This document shows positions 46,938-58,143 of a stretch of 60,000 nt of DNA, piece after piece. Position 1 is the first letter of the stretch. Each line of letters begins with the position of its first letter. Source of the DNA: Takakia lepidozioides (taxonomy: Eukaryota; Streptophyta; Takakiopsida; Takakiales; Takakiaceae); contig CM060731.1 of NCBI GenBank assembly GCA_030704615.1, forward strand, positions 16,990,001 through 17,050,000. The letters are read 5' to 3'. A model generated the notes under the pieces. That model was not told the DNA's origin. It did no database searches and worked only from the letters and a program-made list of their open reading frames with translations. Position numbers and translations under genes: made by a program.

Positions 46938-49900
46938 TTGAACCATGGACATCTGTTCGAGTCAGACACCACCACCTCGATCACTTTTTTCGAAAGAGGA
47001 CCAAGAGAGGGACTTGTTAAGAACTCTGCTGGTACTTGGGAAGATGTGAGGGCTCTATGTAAAGCAGGACAGCTGAAAGAGGCGCTGCACATGTTGAAAC
47101 AACAACCCATTTTGGCAGACTCCAGTACTTATGTCTGTCTCTTGCAGGGTTGCATCAAGATCAAAGGCTTGACAGAAGGAAAGCAAGTGCACGCCCACAT
47201 TATCCAACGTGCATTCAAGCCAAACATCTTTCTACTCAACAACCTTATCAACATGTATGCCAAGTGTGGGAGCATGATGGATGCATGTCAAGTTTTTGAC
47301 AAAATGCTAGAACGGGATATATTTACGTGGAATACAATGATAGCAGGATATGCCAAGAATTGTTGTGGTCAGGCAGCTTTAGAGATCTATGAGAAAATGC
47401 AAGGGGAAGGGTTGACACCAAACAGGCTCACGTTCACTTCCATCCTCAATGCATGTGCCAGCCTAGCATCTCTGGAAGAAGGTAAACAGGTCCATGCTGA
47501 CATTGTGAAATCTGGAATCGTGCCAGATGTTATTCTCGAGAATGCCCTTATATCCATGTATGCCAAATGTGGGAGCATGAGAGATGCACGTCGAGTGCTT
47601 GAAGATATGCCTCGACAAGATGTGATATCATGGAACACAATGATCGCAGGATACAGTCAGCATGAGTGTGGTAGGGAGGCTTTGGATATCTTTGGGCAAA
47701 TGATACTTGAAGGGGTGCAACCGAACAGGATCACATTCACTTGTGTTCTCAGTGTGTGTGCCAGCCTGGCAGCTCTGGAAATGGGCAAAGAAGTTCATGC
47801 TTTCATAATGAAAGCTGGAATTGTACCAGACGTCATTCTGGAAAACACCCTTGTTGACATGTATGCCAAATGTGGGAGCATGAAGGATGCATGTCAAGTG
47901 CTCAACAATATGGCTCAACGAGATGTAGTCTCATGGAATGCCTTGATTGCAGGATATGTTCAGCATGGATTTGGTAGGGAGGCTTTGAATAGCTATGAGC
48001 AAATGATACTGGATGGGGTGGTGCCGGACAACATCACAGTCACTTGCATCCTTAATACATGTGCCAGCCTGGACGCCTTGGAAAGGGGTAAAGAGATCCA
48101 TGCTGTCATAAACAAAGCTGGAATGATGTCAAATATCACTCTTGATACTGCCCTTGTCGCCATGTATGTCAGATGCGGGAGTATGAGGGATGCACGTGCA
48201 GTGTTTGACAATATGGCTGTACGGAGTGTGGTCGCCTGGAACACAATAATTACAGGGTATGCTCAGTTTGGGAGTGGTAGGGAGGCTTTCGAGATCTATG
48301 AGCAAATGACAAGCGAACGGGTGAATCCGGACAATGTCACATTCACTTGTGTTCTCAATGTGTGTGCCAGCCTTGCAGCCCTGGAGAAGGGCATAGAGGT
48401 CAACACACACATCATCAAAGCTGGAATCACACCAGACATCATTTTGAATACTGCTCTTGTCGCAATGTATGCAAAATGCGGGAGCATTAAGGATGCACGT
48501 CAAGTGTTCAATGATATGACTCAACGAAGTGTGGTGTCATGGAACACGATGATTGCTGGATATGCTCATTATGGGTGTGGTAAGGAAGTTTTCGAGATTT
48601 ATGAGCAAATGATATCAGAAGGGGTGCAGCCAGACAAGGTCACATTCACTTGCCTTCTCAAGGTGTGCGCCAGTCGGGCATGTCTGGAAAAGGGCATAGA
48701 GGTTCATGCTGGCATTTGCAAAGCAAAAATATCACCAGATATCATTTTGGAGACTACCCTTGTTGATATGTATTCCAAATGCAGGAGAATGACGGATGCT
48801 CGTCAAGTGTTTGACAACATGGCTGAACGAGATGTGGTCTCATGGAATGCCATGATTGCAGGATATACTCAGCATCAGTCTGGTAGGGAGGCTTTGGAGG
48901 TATATAAGCAAATGATAGGAAAAGGGGTGATGCCCAACAAGGTCACGTTCATTTGCGTTCTCAATGCATGTGCCAGCCTCGCAGCCCTGCAAAAGGGCAA
49001 AGAGGTTCATGCTGACATCATCAAAATTGGAGTTGCACCAGATCTCATCCTGGGGAATACCCTTGTTGACATGTATGCTAAATGTGGGAGCATGAAGGAT
49101 GCACGCCAAGTGCTTGACGGTATGGTTGAACGCGATGTGGTCTCATGGAATGCGATGATTGCAGGGTATGCCCATCATGGTTGTGGAATAGAAGCCCTGC
49201 AATTATTTGAGGATATGCTAGAGCAAGGTTTGAAGCCGAATGGCATCACCTTTGTATGTCTTCTCTCTGCATGCAGCCACGTGGGCCTGGTAGATGAAGG
49301 TGGTCGATACTTTGATTCCATGAGTCGAGATCACGGCCTCACTCCTAAGGTGGAGCACTTTGGTTGCATGGTGGATCTTCTAGGCCGTGCAGGGCGTCTG
49401 GATGAGGCAGAGGACTTCATCAGAAAAATGCCTATAGAACCAAATGATTCAGTGTGGCGGGCCTTGCTTGGTGCTTGCAGAAATCATGGCAATGTGGAGC
49501 TAGCAGAACGCATGGCAACATGCCTTCTCAAAGTAAATCCTCAGGATGCTGCAACTTATGTGCTGCTATCAAACATTTATGCTGCAAGTGGCAGGTGGGA
49601 TGATCACGCAAAGGTGATGAAAAAGATGGAGGACAGAAGTGTGAGAAAGTTGCCAGGTCACAGCTGCATTGAGGTGGATAACCAGGTGCATACATTTGTT
49701 ATTGATGACAAATCACATCCACAAATTGCTGAAATCCAAGCCGAGCTGAAGAGATTGTCGAGGGAGATGAGGGAGGCTGGGTATGTGCCTGACACACAAT
49801 TTGTATTGCATGATGTAGAGGAAGAGCAAAAGGAATTACATCTTTGCCACCACAGTGAGAAGCTGGCTATTGCTTTTGGCCTCATCAGCACACCGCCTGG

Positions 49901-50060
49901 GACGCCTATCCGTGTCATCAACAACCTCCGGGTGTGTGGTGACTGCCATACGGCCACCAAGGTTATCTCAAAGATTGTTGCGCGAGGTATTGTTGTACGA
50001 GATGCCAATCGCTTCCACCACTTCCAAGATGGAGTTTGTTCTTGTGGGGATTTCTGGTAA
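46938..50060 (+). CDS. PLS-E-DYW PPR protein, organelle RNA editing type
   Basis: The 1,040-codon frame holds more than twenty PPR motifs in P-L-S order (residues about 35-830), an E/E+ region (CLLKVNPQDAATYVLLSNIY, HSCIEVDNQVHTFV) and a complete DYW domain in the last 133 residues. The DYW domain is a zinc-dependent cytidine deaminase: HSE at about 972-974, CGDC at 1000-1003, CSC at 1034-1036, ending GDFW. The repeats bind a specific organelle transcript and the DYW domain converts C to U. Each repeat ends 'RDVVSWNAMIAGY', typical of the class. The frame opens after a TAA near 46916 with no ATG before codon 52 (47091); the first codon used here is TTG. Since codon 52 lies inside the first repeat, a 5' exon carrying the start and targeting peptide probably splices in near CGTGCAG (46921-46927). 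Otherwise the single exon is undamaged. The target transcript is unknown. Confidence 0.9.
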   Translation: MNHGHLFESDTTTSITFFERGPREGLVKNSAGTWEDVRALCKAGQLKEALHMLKQQPILADSSTYVCLLQGCIKIKGLTEGKQVHAHIIQRAFKPNIFLLNNLINMYAKCGSMMDACQVFDKMLERDIFTWNTMIAGYAKNCCGQAALEIYEKMQGEGLTPNRLTFTSILNACASLASLEEGKQVHADIVKSGIVPDVILENALISMYAKCGSMRDARRVLEDMPRQDVISWNTMIAGYSQHECGREALDIFGQMILEGVQPNRITFTCVLSVCASLAALEMGKEVHAFIMKAGIVPDVILENTLVDMYAKCGSMKDACQVLNNMAQRDVVSWNALIAGYVQHGFGREALNSYEQMILDGVVPDNITVTCILNTCASLDALERGKEIHAVINKAGMMSNITLDTALVAMYVRCGSMRDARAVFDNMAVRSVVAWNTIITGYAQFGSGREAFEIYEQMTSERVNPDNVTFTCVLNVCASLAALEKGIEVNTHIIKAGITPDIILNTALVAMYAKCGSIKDARQVFNDMTQRSVVSWNTMIAGYAHYGCGKEVFEIYEQMISEGVQPDKVTFTCLLKVCASRACLEKGIEVHAGICKAKISPDIILETTLVDMYSKCRRMTDARQVFDNMAERDVVSWNAMIAGYTQHQSGREALEVYKQMIGKGVMPNKVTFICVLNACASLAALQKGKEVHADIIKIGVAPDLILGNTLVDMYAKCGSMKDARQVLDGMVERDVVSWNAMIAGYAHHGCGIEALQLFEDMLEQGLKPNGITFVCLLSACSHVGLVDEGGRYFDSMSRDHGLTPKVEHFGCMVDLLGRAGRLDEAEDFIRKMPIEPNDSVWRALLGACRNHGNVELAERMATCLLKVNPQDAATYVLLSNIYAASGRWDDHAKVMKKMEDRSVRKLPGHSCIEVDNQVHTFVIDDKSHPQIAEIQAELKRLSREMREAGYVPDTQFVLHDVEEEQKELHLCHHSEKLAIAFGLISTPPGTPIRVINNLRVCGDCHTATKVISKIVARGIVVRDANRFHHFQDGVCSCGDFW

Positions 50061-50284
50061 AACAAGCAACCCACCTCAAAGAAATTACGTTGCCTGAACC
50101 TGACAGAAAATGAGGAGGATAAGTTGTCCTTATCCTTGCATGGAGGATATACAAAGAGACATTACCAGACAAATTGATCAGGTATTTTTATTTCTGATTA
50201 TTAATACTTGTCGGGCCAAACAATGGACAGTTATGCTGCCACATCAAAATGGACACTATGGAGTTATTCTTGATGTACGATTGT

Positions 50285-50325
50285 ATGAAGAATCTATGTC
50301 CACTGTGGGGACATAGATTCTTCAT
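50285..50325. repeat. Perfect 17 bp hairpin downstream of the PPR gene
   Basis: Arms 50285-50301 (ATGAAGAATCTATGTCC) and 50309-50325 (its exact reverse complement) enclose a 7 nt loop. It lies about 225 bp past the PPR stop codon, probably in the 3' untranslated region or just beyond. It could be an RNA hairpin affecting 3'-end formation or a small-RNA foldback. No terminal repeats suggest a MITE. Confidence 0.85.
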
Positions 50326-50357
50326 GTGCGTTTATGCTAAGTTGTTGAATAGCTCAG

Positions 50358-50670
50358 TTTTTCTTTCTTTCTTTTTCTTTCATTAAAAGGGGACAGATGC
50401 CCTTGTACATATTAGAAAGGGAATGAAACCCAAAAAACGGCCGGGGCGGAGTGTTTAATCCGAGCTAGCCAAGGCGGCCAGTAAATGAGAAGAAAGCTGG
50501 GAAAAAATAACCCTGCAAGGGCCATACAGGCAAATTAAGGGAAGGGAAGGGAAGTCCCAGGGGGCCAAAGCAAAAAACCCTCGAAAGGGCAAAGGCAGGA
50601 GCCCCAGAGAAGGAAACAGAGGGGAAGGGATGTAAACTAACTCAAAACCAACATCAAACTCCAGCAAAAT
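50358..50670 (-). mobile_element. 5'-truncated LINE-like retroposon end
   Basis: On the minus strand the sequence runs to ...GTACAAGGGCATCTGTCCCC then TTTTAATGAAAG and an A-rich (GAAA)n tail at 50384-50358. This is the look of a plant LINE 3' untranslated region. The upstream minus-strand open frame (50667-50455) is Leu/Pro/Phe-rich and has no RT motif. No target duplication was found. Confidence 0.35.
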
Positions 50671-50869
50671 CTAGGTGTGCCTTGCTCCTGCTGGGGCGAA
50701 TCTGCTGTTGTCTCCAATTGACCTCTCCCTCGTCAGCATCAGCCTGAGGACTCCCACGCAGAGGGGAGGAAATCATGCCAGAGAATTCATGCATCTGACA
50801 GCATAGGAAGTTGTCCTTGCCCCAGAAGTCATCAAAAGCCTTGAGAAGCTGCACCTTCCTTCTTTCGGA

Positions 50870-53800
50870 GCACCTGCACAGAGCTGAGCCCAGGACGGCT
50901 TACAATTGAAAAAGGGCATATGAGCAGCCTGATGTTATCCGTAAGTTCCCAAGCGACCTGAATCGGGTCACTTTGAATTTGCAGTTCGACCTAATTTCTG
51001 CAGATCTAGTCTGATGGGGCCCACTCCTGAAGCTTTAATGACAAGGGATTTGTCTCCAGTAAAAAAAACTAGGACCTACAAAAAATATCTTAGATTTCTC
51101 CAGAGTATGTCCCCGCGATTCTCCAGAATATGTCCTTGCAGATTCTCCTCAGTACGTTTTGGGGCCTGAAAAGGGCTTGTTGAAAGCTGACGTGGCAGGT
51201 AAACAAGCCCAAAACAGATTGCACTCCAAAGGCCATTTTTGGCAGAAAATTAGCAATTTTGGAAAAAGCACTTCACCTTGTGGTGTGTGAGCATTACATA
51301 CACACATCCACAGTTGGCTTTTAAGAAATTTGTAGAAAAAAAAGTACTTCATTTGGAGGCAGATTTCAACCCCCATGTAATTGCATGAATAGCAAGCATA
51401 GGTGAAAAAATCTGTTGGACCTGCAATTTAGTGGGGTCATAGCCACTCCACTATTGATTTGGAAATGGTGGGTCTCGGGGTTGGGTAAAGCTAGGTTTTA
51501 ATTTGGTCAAACCAATTTCTTTCTCATTTTTTCTTTGGGACCTCATATTTGAGGTCCGGACCAACGCTATAATCTCACAATTTCCACGGTGGACTTGGCT
51601 CATTTTTTGGTATGTCATAAATGAGCTGGGCCCATTGCTATAAGGCTAGAATCTCTGGATGATTTTTGGTAGGATTCTAGGGGCAATTTACTGCAGCTGG
51701 GTACCCAAAATTGGTATAATATCAAAAAAGGGCTTGGGAACTTAAGGGTTATAGTTAGCTTGGGTGGTTGTCTTACATATATAGCAGCTAGATTAAGATT
51801 AGCCACAATGGGGCAGCCAAGGTGTGAGGGACTCGTGTTTAGGTTTCACATGTGCTATATGAGCTGGGGGCTTGGGCTCTGGTTACTATTTGGTTCAAAA
51901 CTGTGTACTATGGATGTGGTGGATATGATTGTGTTAATGTATGTTGGTAGAATATGTGTTGAATGAATATATTGATGACAAATTCTCCCTATCAGTAAGT
52001 CACATCCCTAGAAATATACCATTCACTTGTCACTTCACCCTCAAAAGCTACCTTCTGTTTCCATTTGGAAGTGCAAGATGAAAGAACAATTATTATAGAA
52101 GATTGTAAATCATTCCTCGTCAGAAAGAGCGAAAGAAAAAACAATTGTGGTGAATCTTCCGTGTTCATATCATTACAGAGCCTTCATTATTCGGAACAAT
52201 GACCAATTAGTGCACTAGTAGGATGTATCATTTCCTTAATCTGCGATGCCCATCCCATACGTAGAACATCTTCCCAACAACATATTTGGTTATGATATTT
52301 GGCTATAGGTCCTAGTTCTCAAACTTGTCATTGGTTTCCCTTCTTTTCCTGGGAGCGGCGCAAGCTGTTGCATCTCAAGTGAAGTGAGACAACATAGCAC
52401 TGCCCCTCCTTCTTTACTCACACTGCAACTCAATATGTTCACTCTGACTTGTATGTCCTCCCGAAATGTTTATATGTATTTTGTAGTTCTTCTTCAAAAG
52501 TACATAGTGGAAGATTCAATGGAACATATGGTGTTATTTCACACTAAAGGACTTACGTCTTCCATTTTTTCAAACTACATGTAAGAAATAAAATAAAAAA
52601 TCATATAGCAGAAGAAGAAAAGAGAAAGACTCTAGCCAACTTAGCCGACCTTACTAAATAATCACTTCACTTTGCGGTTATTGCCCATATCGGGGATGGG
52701 CTTCTTAGGATCATCAAATAAACAGTAGTATTGGGCCTAGGAGATACTATTAGGTAGATTGGTTGTTTTGGAGGTTGCAAATTTTATTTGTAATGATGGT
52801 TGTTAGGGTTCTGATGGTGGTGAGATGGAATTCTCTAGAGCATCTTGTTAGATTGTCTAGATGCATGGGGAGATCAGAGTTGATGAGTTTATGCGTCTGT
52901 TTGTGTAGATGCCTCCACACATGCGTGGCCACGATTATCTATAGCTAGGTGTCACGGGCATGTGGACTATTGGTACATAATGCGTAGATGGGGCAAAATA
53001 AACGTTTCCATTGATTACCCTTGTATTTGACATAACTGAATTGAAGGGTTCGTTCAATCTGTGCGTATGTGGTGGCTTTGGTATCCCAGAAGTAGATGGA
53101 GAGTTTGTGATTCAAAACATTCAATTGTGTCAAGAAGGACACATTTCAGTAGAAGGCAGTAGCTCTTTGGGATGAAACCGTCCATGAATATATGTAGTCT
53201 TGGTAAAAGTTGTGCATGCATTATGGCTATTGGGCTGAAATAGCTTTTAAACATGTAAGTGCCTCAAAACAAAAACACAGTGTTTTTTGGTCATATCGGT
53301 AGGAGGGACCACACTTGGTGGCAAACAAGATGATGTAACCTCCATAGACACTCTCCGGCACCCATTGTTCATACCCTTATTCAAGTCCAAGAGGGCCTCC
53401 TAGTATTCTTCGTTAAAATCATGGTCGACTTGTTGTAGAACTACATGATGTTTATTAACGGTTCTTGATGCATCTCAATACCTCCAACCATGTCTTGTTG
53501 CATGGTTTAAACGTCTCCGCTGAATTAGAGTTAAAGCAATACCTTTGTCAGTAGCTCGTCCGCCTCCATTTGACGACTAGTGAGCAGTGTAGCTACGGTG
53601 TGAGCCTAGCCCCGTGAGCATGCAAGCTGGGCTCACGCTTCATCCACTAAGCGTAAGCACAAATGCATTATTGTACGTAAACGATGCCCTATATCCGAGG
53701 AAGGAGGATCAGGGCCTATTACCGTGGAATAAAGACCATAAAGAGAAGAAAGAAAAAGCCCACAACTTAGTAATTTTAGCCATAAAATTGTAAATGATAA

Positions 53801-56405
53801 GCATGACATACAAGATAACCATGTAATGACTTGAAATGGTAAATGAACACTGAACAAATTGGACGAAAATTATCTATAAATGTTTGGATGAAAGTCATAT
53901 TGTTCAAATATAGCTTGAGTTGCACTTAATAATGTAAAAAGCTGTAGGGAGATGCTCCTAAATATGATATATATGAACATTCAAACGTGTTGGTGAGTCA
54001 TCTCGCTCTAGAAGAGTATCAACTTTGTTGGGAATGGGTTGGTAACTTTGTTGGGTCAGAAACCTCATATTGGGAAAGATGCAATACCAATGTTTGTAAG
54101 AGACATACTTCCCACTCTTCCCCATACTACTTGAAAGTATGCATATGGAATTATGACAGATGCAATTTGGATACCGTAAGAGGCCCCTTATTTCGACGGA
54201 CCCTGCCGGAATCATTAAATACATGCAGGTCACCAAGTTCGGTAGACTTAATGACAATATTATTTTTTTCGTCCAATCTTCATCCAATTTCTGGAATTCC
54301 TCACCCTTGGGTACTTTTCACTAAATTAGGTGGACCATGTCATGATTCACATACACTTGACATTCTCTGTGGCAAATCATAATTATGGTTGGCCATAACT
54401 CTTTGCGGCAAGCCATAATCATGGTTAGTGGTAAACGCAATAAGTCTCAAACTTGACGTTTAGGAGTTCACTACCGTATTTTTGTTGCATTTGGTAGTTG
54501 CCACCTTTTTTTTTTCAAAGTTCATTTTTTAAAATGAAGATTATTCCTATAATTCGTCTATTCCTAGGGCAGAATTTTAAAATATTCGTCCTCTCTTAAA
54601 ATGAATTAATTAAAGTCGGAATAGAGCGACCTCTACGGTAATTCCCAACCGTATGTCATATATCATGTGATGAAGAACAAAGCCAGAAGTAACCAGTGTG
54701 CATTTCTCTCCCTTTCTCTTGGTGACATACTTTCCAAGTATCAATTTGAAGAGGTTGGTGGCAAAGAAGAAGAGGTAAGGTACGATAGAGATGGAAGATA
54801 TGGCTAAAACTATGTACCTCAGTTTCAGCTTTCTCGCACTTCTCTCGGTATCATTTAGAAGCATCAATTTGAAGAGGTTGGTAGCACAAAATAAAAAACA
54901 TGAGGTGCAACGTACATATGTGAGAGAGCTGAAACTCTATGCGTTACACAACATGTGTGTGCGTGTGTTTTTTTTTTAATTTTATTTTTTGGGTGAGAGA
55001 AGTGTGAGAGGGTCCTAAAATTCAGTGCAGACGTACTCAATTTCAGCCCTTTTTTCATAGTTGTTTTAGAGTTGTACAACGAGATGGAGGTGGTGGTAGA
55101 GGGAGAGATAACGTTTGTAAAAAGTTATGCAAGGACAGGTTGTTGGTAGTAGAGGCATGAAAGAGAAGTGCTAGAGAGGCTTGGAATTGAGTGCTTCCAA
55201 CTGCCTATGTATAACGTGCAGATAATTGCAAGGCAGCTTCGTTCAATATGCCCCAAGTTTGGGTGGGCCTGTCCATTAGAGGGTGGTCTAGGAATTAAAA
55301 GCAGGGGTTATAGTAAGCTACACCAGGAATTGAATTAATAGCCATCATGTAAGGGGGTAAAAAAGAAAAGGTAGGAAGCCCACACCTATTAAATGGGTGA
55401 TGGTTCGGACCAAATTGGGTAAAGCAGTGTCACGTGGTGGTTTTTATGGGTGACATGGACTTCTAGAAGGGTCCCACCACTTGAGGGGTACTGGGCTGGC
55501 TTCTAGAAAGATCCCACCACCCTTAGAGGTACATAAAGGAGAGGGGGCTCTCTTCCCTTCCCTTGCCTCTTACTACTTACTAACTTAGTACCTAGGGGGC
55601 TCTGCACACACAGGGCCAAAAAAAAAAAAAAAGCAAGCATAGATGTATTAATTAAAAGGGACAGTGAGCTGAATAAGCCTCCCACTTCGTTCAATCACCT
55701 AGTCCTACGAACTTCGATTACATTTGTAGACGGTTTGTTCTTGGGCTAGGGTGTTTGTAGATGATAATGTCTCTGTTTCAGGGGATAACACTAGTTTAAT
55801 TGCAAAACCATTTCCACATATTCTGGTCTTGCATGATCACCTGAAATAAAATCTATTGATGTTCTGCAAAATGTGTTTCAAATAATGCTTTGTTGCTACG
55901 TCTTAAGTAAGATATTGGACTTCATGGTTTGAAATCCATCCGATGACGTTATTTGTGGTATTGTTTTTGCTTAGTGGATTCGACATATTTGCATGATATT
56001 TGATTTTAAGGATTTGTGTGTTTTTTCTAGAACACTGAGGGTTGTTTGCCATAATTCGTCCACCGTTATAAGACTTTTTCTGTGGTTCTCACAAAAAATG
56101 GGTGGGTTTACGTGTGAGCTTGTGTAGGTTCATAGGCTCATGCATCCACATAATCCTCAAACCGTCTTTTATTTAAGAATGATGAGGCTTCATTTGCTTC
56201 CCTCTTCATGATTTGGCAAGAAGAAATGAAAGAAGTGGGAGTGAAGAGTGAAGAGTGAAGGAAAATGAGAGAGAATCTGGAGGGGGATAGAAATAAGTGA
56301 AAGAGAGAGACCAACAGAGTGATAGAGATACATGTAATATAGGGCATCATGAAATGAGGATGTTTAGGTCATCAACAAAATAGATGTACCACATGATCTA
56401 GGTCG
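50870..56405. other. Long intergenic stretch, no gene recognised
   Basis: AT-rich, with many short frames below 135 codons on both strands and none with a recognised domain. Homopolymers occur (poly-T about 54969-54979, poly-A about 55619-55632). The plus-strand frame at 53987-54382 (131 codons) has no family signature. Confidence 0.4.
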
Positions 56406-57060
56406 TTGAATAAAATCCAACACCACTATCAACCAAACCACCACTGTCATAATATATTGGTTGTGTATCCTAGTACTGTAATCTATTTGGTCTTTGGCCA
56501 TAATATCTTTATATTAAAGCAGCTCAAAGTCCTCATTAGAAATTTCCTTTGGGGAGCCATGTTGGTGGACTACAAAATGAGGGCCATGGTATGGGCTATG
56601 ATTATTGCAAATTCCAGAAAACAAGGTAGCAATCCGGTTCAGGATGTAATCGAATTTGGTAGGTACTTCAAACCCAAAAAAGGAAAAGAACTCTTACCAA
56701 AGCAAGTGTGTTGACCCCAAAGGGCTAATGCTTTCCAATGGGAATTAGGTGGACACCTTCTAACATCCAACACACTTATGTGATTCTGAATCCACAACCA
56801 CTAAGAAATTTTATTATGCCCTTACCTCTTGGCTGTCTATTGGAATGCTCAAATCGGTGTAGAAGAAATTGTGTTTTCTCCTGCAATTTGATCATTTAAG
56901 AGTAAGACAATTCTATTCTACATGCAACTTGGGGCACCGTCAATGGATGCATGTTGATTGCCATCCATATTCTGAATCTACTATGGAAATCCTATTCAGT
57001 CTGGTCTTGTCAGCTAAGATTAATTTTGACCTCATGGCGTATTTGGAAATGTTGTTGTGA
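56406..57060 (+). pseudogene. LINE reverse-transcriptase C-terminal remnant
   Basis: The frame 56406-56714 contains LKQLKVLIRNFLWGA followed by KMRAMVWAMIIANSRKQGSN. This matches the region after the RT domain of plant LINEs, where 'RNFLWG ... K..W..I...K..GG' is conserved. Downstream, 'PKRANAFQWELGGHLL' in a shifted frame and further fragments to about 57060 look like continuation with stops. It is an inactive remnant. Confidence 0.55.
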
Positions 57061-57459
57061 AAAGCTATTCAATTTATCTTGCCCTTGTACTAGATCTATG
57101 TTATAAATATCTTTTTATGATTTGCGTCTAATAGAGGATCCAAGATAGGTTAATCACTCTCTTCCAAGTTTTCTACACACTCTGTAGCATCTTTCGAAGT
57201 TTGTGGCAACCTCTGTTTAATGTCAAATCTCCTAGCTACATTAGACTTTTACTATTGAGTGTCTATTTGTACATCATGACTAAGGGGCAAGGAATGACAT
57301 GTCAACTCTACAGCTATGTGCAGGTCATGCTTAGGGAGTATACAAGTAAAAGTATTTATTGCGAACTTTGACTTAATCTTAAGTCGGGCTTCCTTTGCTT
57401 TAGAATCTGATATTCCACAATCTTCACATAATACTCGACTCTCTCATAGAGATGCAGAT

Positions 57460-57515
57460 GACAATGACATCCATTATTACTATTATTTTATTATTATTTG
57501 ACAATGACATCCATT
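57460..57515. repeat. 16 bp direct repeats flanking an (ATT)n tract
   Basis: GACAATGACATCCATT occurs at 57460-57475 and 57500-57515, separated by 24 bp of ATT-rich simple sequence. A target-site duplication around a bare retroposon tail would look like this; a slippage duplication is the alternative. Confidence 0.85.
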
Positions 57516-57605
57516 GGAAGCATCGGAAATCCAGAACACCAAGAACAAGACGCATTTTAGGCACTCTTCCGTTGCAATTAACATTAGAATCCATCTAGTT
57601 TGAGA

Positions 57606-57832
57606 TTTATTATTATTATTATTATTATTTTCAAAAAGGGAAACACCTGGGAGCGACAGAGGCTCACAAATCATGCCCCTTGATAGTGAGAGGAGAAAAT
57701 AACCTCTTTCATTTATGCGAATGAGTGGGACACAGCCCAGGGACCATACCACACCCGTCAGTAGCAAGATTTGACCCGAGAATCATCTGGGTGGCACTCG
57801 GTGCACTTAACCATCTGAGCTACGGACTGACC
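57606..57832 (-). mobile_element. tRNA-derived SINE
   Basis: On the minus strand the head (57831-57757) is 75 nt long, starts GTCAGT and ends ACTGAC, giving a 6 bp acceptor-like stem. It contains an A box (TAGCTCAGATGG) and a B-box-like GGGTCAAATC. A body of about 125 bp follows, then TTTTTGAAAATAATAAT and an (AAT)n tail. Head, body and tail in this order define a SINE. It ends about 310 bp upstream of the CDPK start codon and points away from it. No clear target duplication was found. Confidence 0.75.
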
Positions 57833-57837
57833 ATTGT

Positions 57838-57878
57838 GAAAGCTGGGTTTTGACCGATTTCTACAAAACCCAGCTTTC
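57838..57878. repeat. Perfect 15 bp inverted repeat
   Basis: GAAAGCTGGGTTTTG (57838-57852) and its exact reverse complement (57864-57878) flank an 11 nt loop. It begins six bases from the 5' end of the SINE head and lies 266 bp upstream of the CDPK start codon, so it could be a promoter element, a foldback in the leader or part of the SINE insertion site. Confidence 0.85.
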
Positions 57879-58049
57879 GGAATTGGCATGGGGGACGCAC
57901 TTTCTGGTAAAACTGGCGTCCTAGACAGGCTTTGGGACAAGTGGGATGATTAGCATTCCAAGGGACATGAAGGGACAGTGTGTCCCACAGAGTTGGGGGC
58001 TGCAAGGGGAACAGGGGTTAGTTGTGGGGTTAGGTGGGTGGCCGCGAGC

Positions 58050-58072
58050 GAGAGAGAGAGAGAGAGAGAGAG
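58050..58072. repeat. (GA)n tract in the CDPK 5' leader
   Basis: About eleven GA units lie 72-94 bp before the start codon. GA tracts in plant leaders and core promoters can bind BBR/BPC (GAGA-binding) factors; whether this one does is inference. Confidence 0.8.
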
Positions 58073-58143
58073 GGGGAGGATTCGCGGAACGGAGCAGTGC
58101 AGTGCAGGGATCGGAGGGGCACATCAGGAGGGTTGCAACAACC

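Noticed and set aside
57757-57831. A tRNA-length, tRNA-like sequence on the minus strand
   Set aside because: The acceptor-like stem is only 6 bp, the T arm is degenerate and a SINE body with an AAT tail follows directly, so it is a SINE head, not a tRNA gene.
57946-58143. In-frame N-terminal extension of the CDPK from an upstream ATG
   Set aside because: It contains the (GA)n tract (a Glu/Arg-rich run) and would bury the MGNHCVGS acylation signal, which must be N-terminal.
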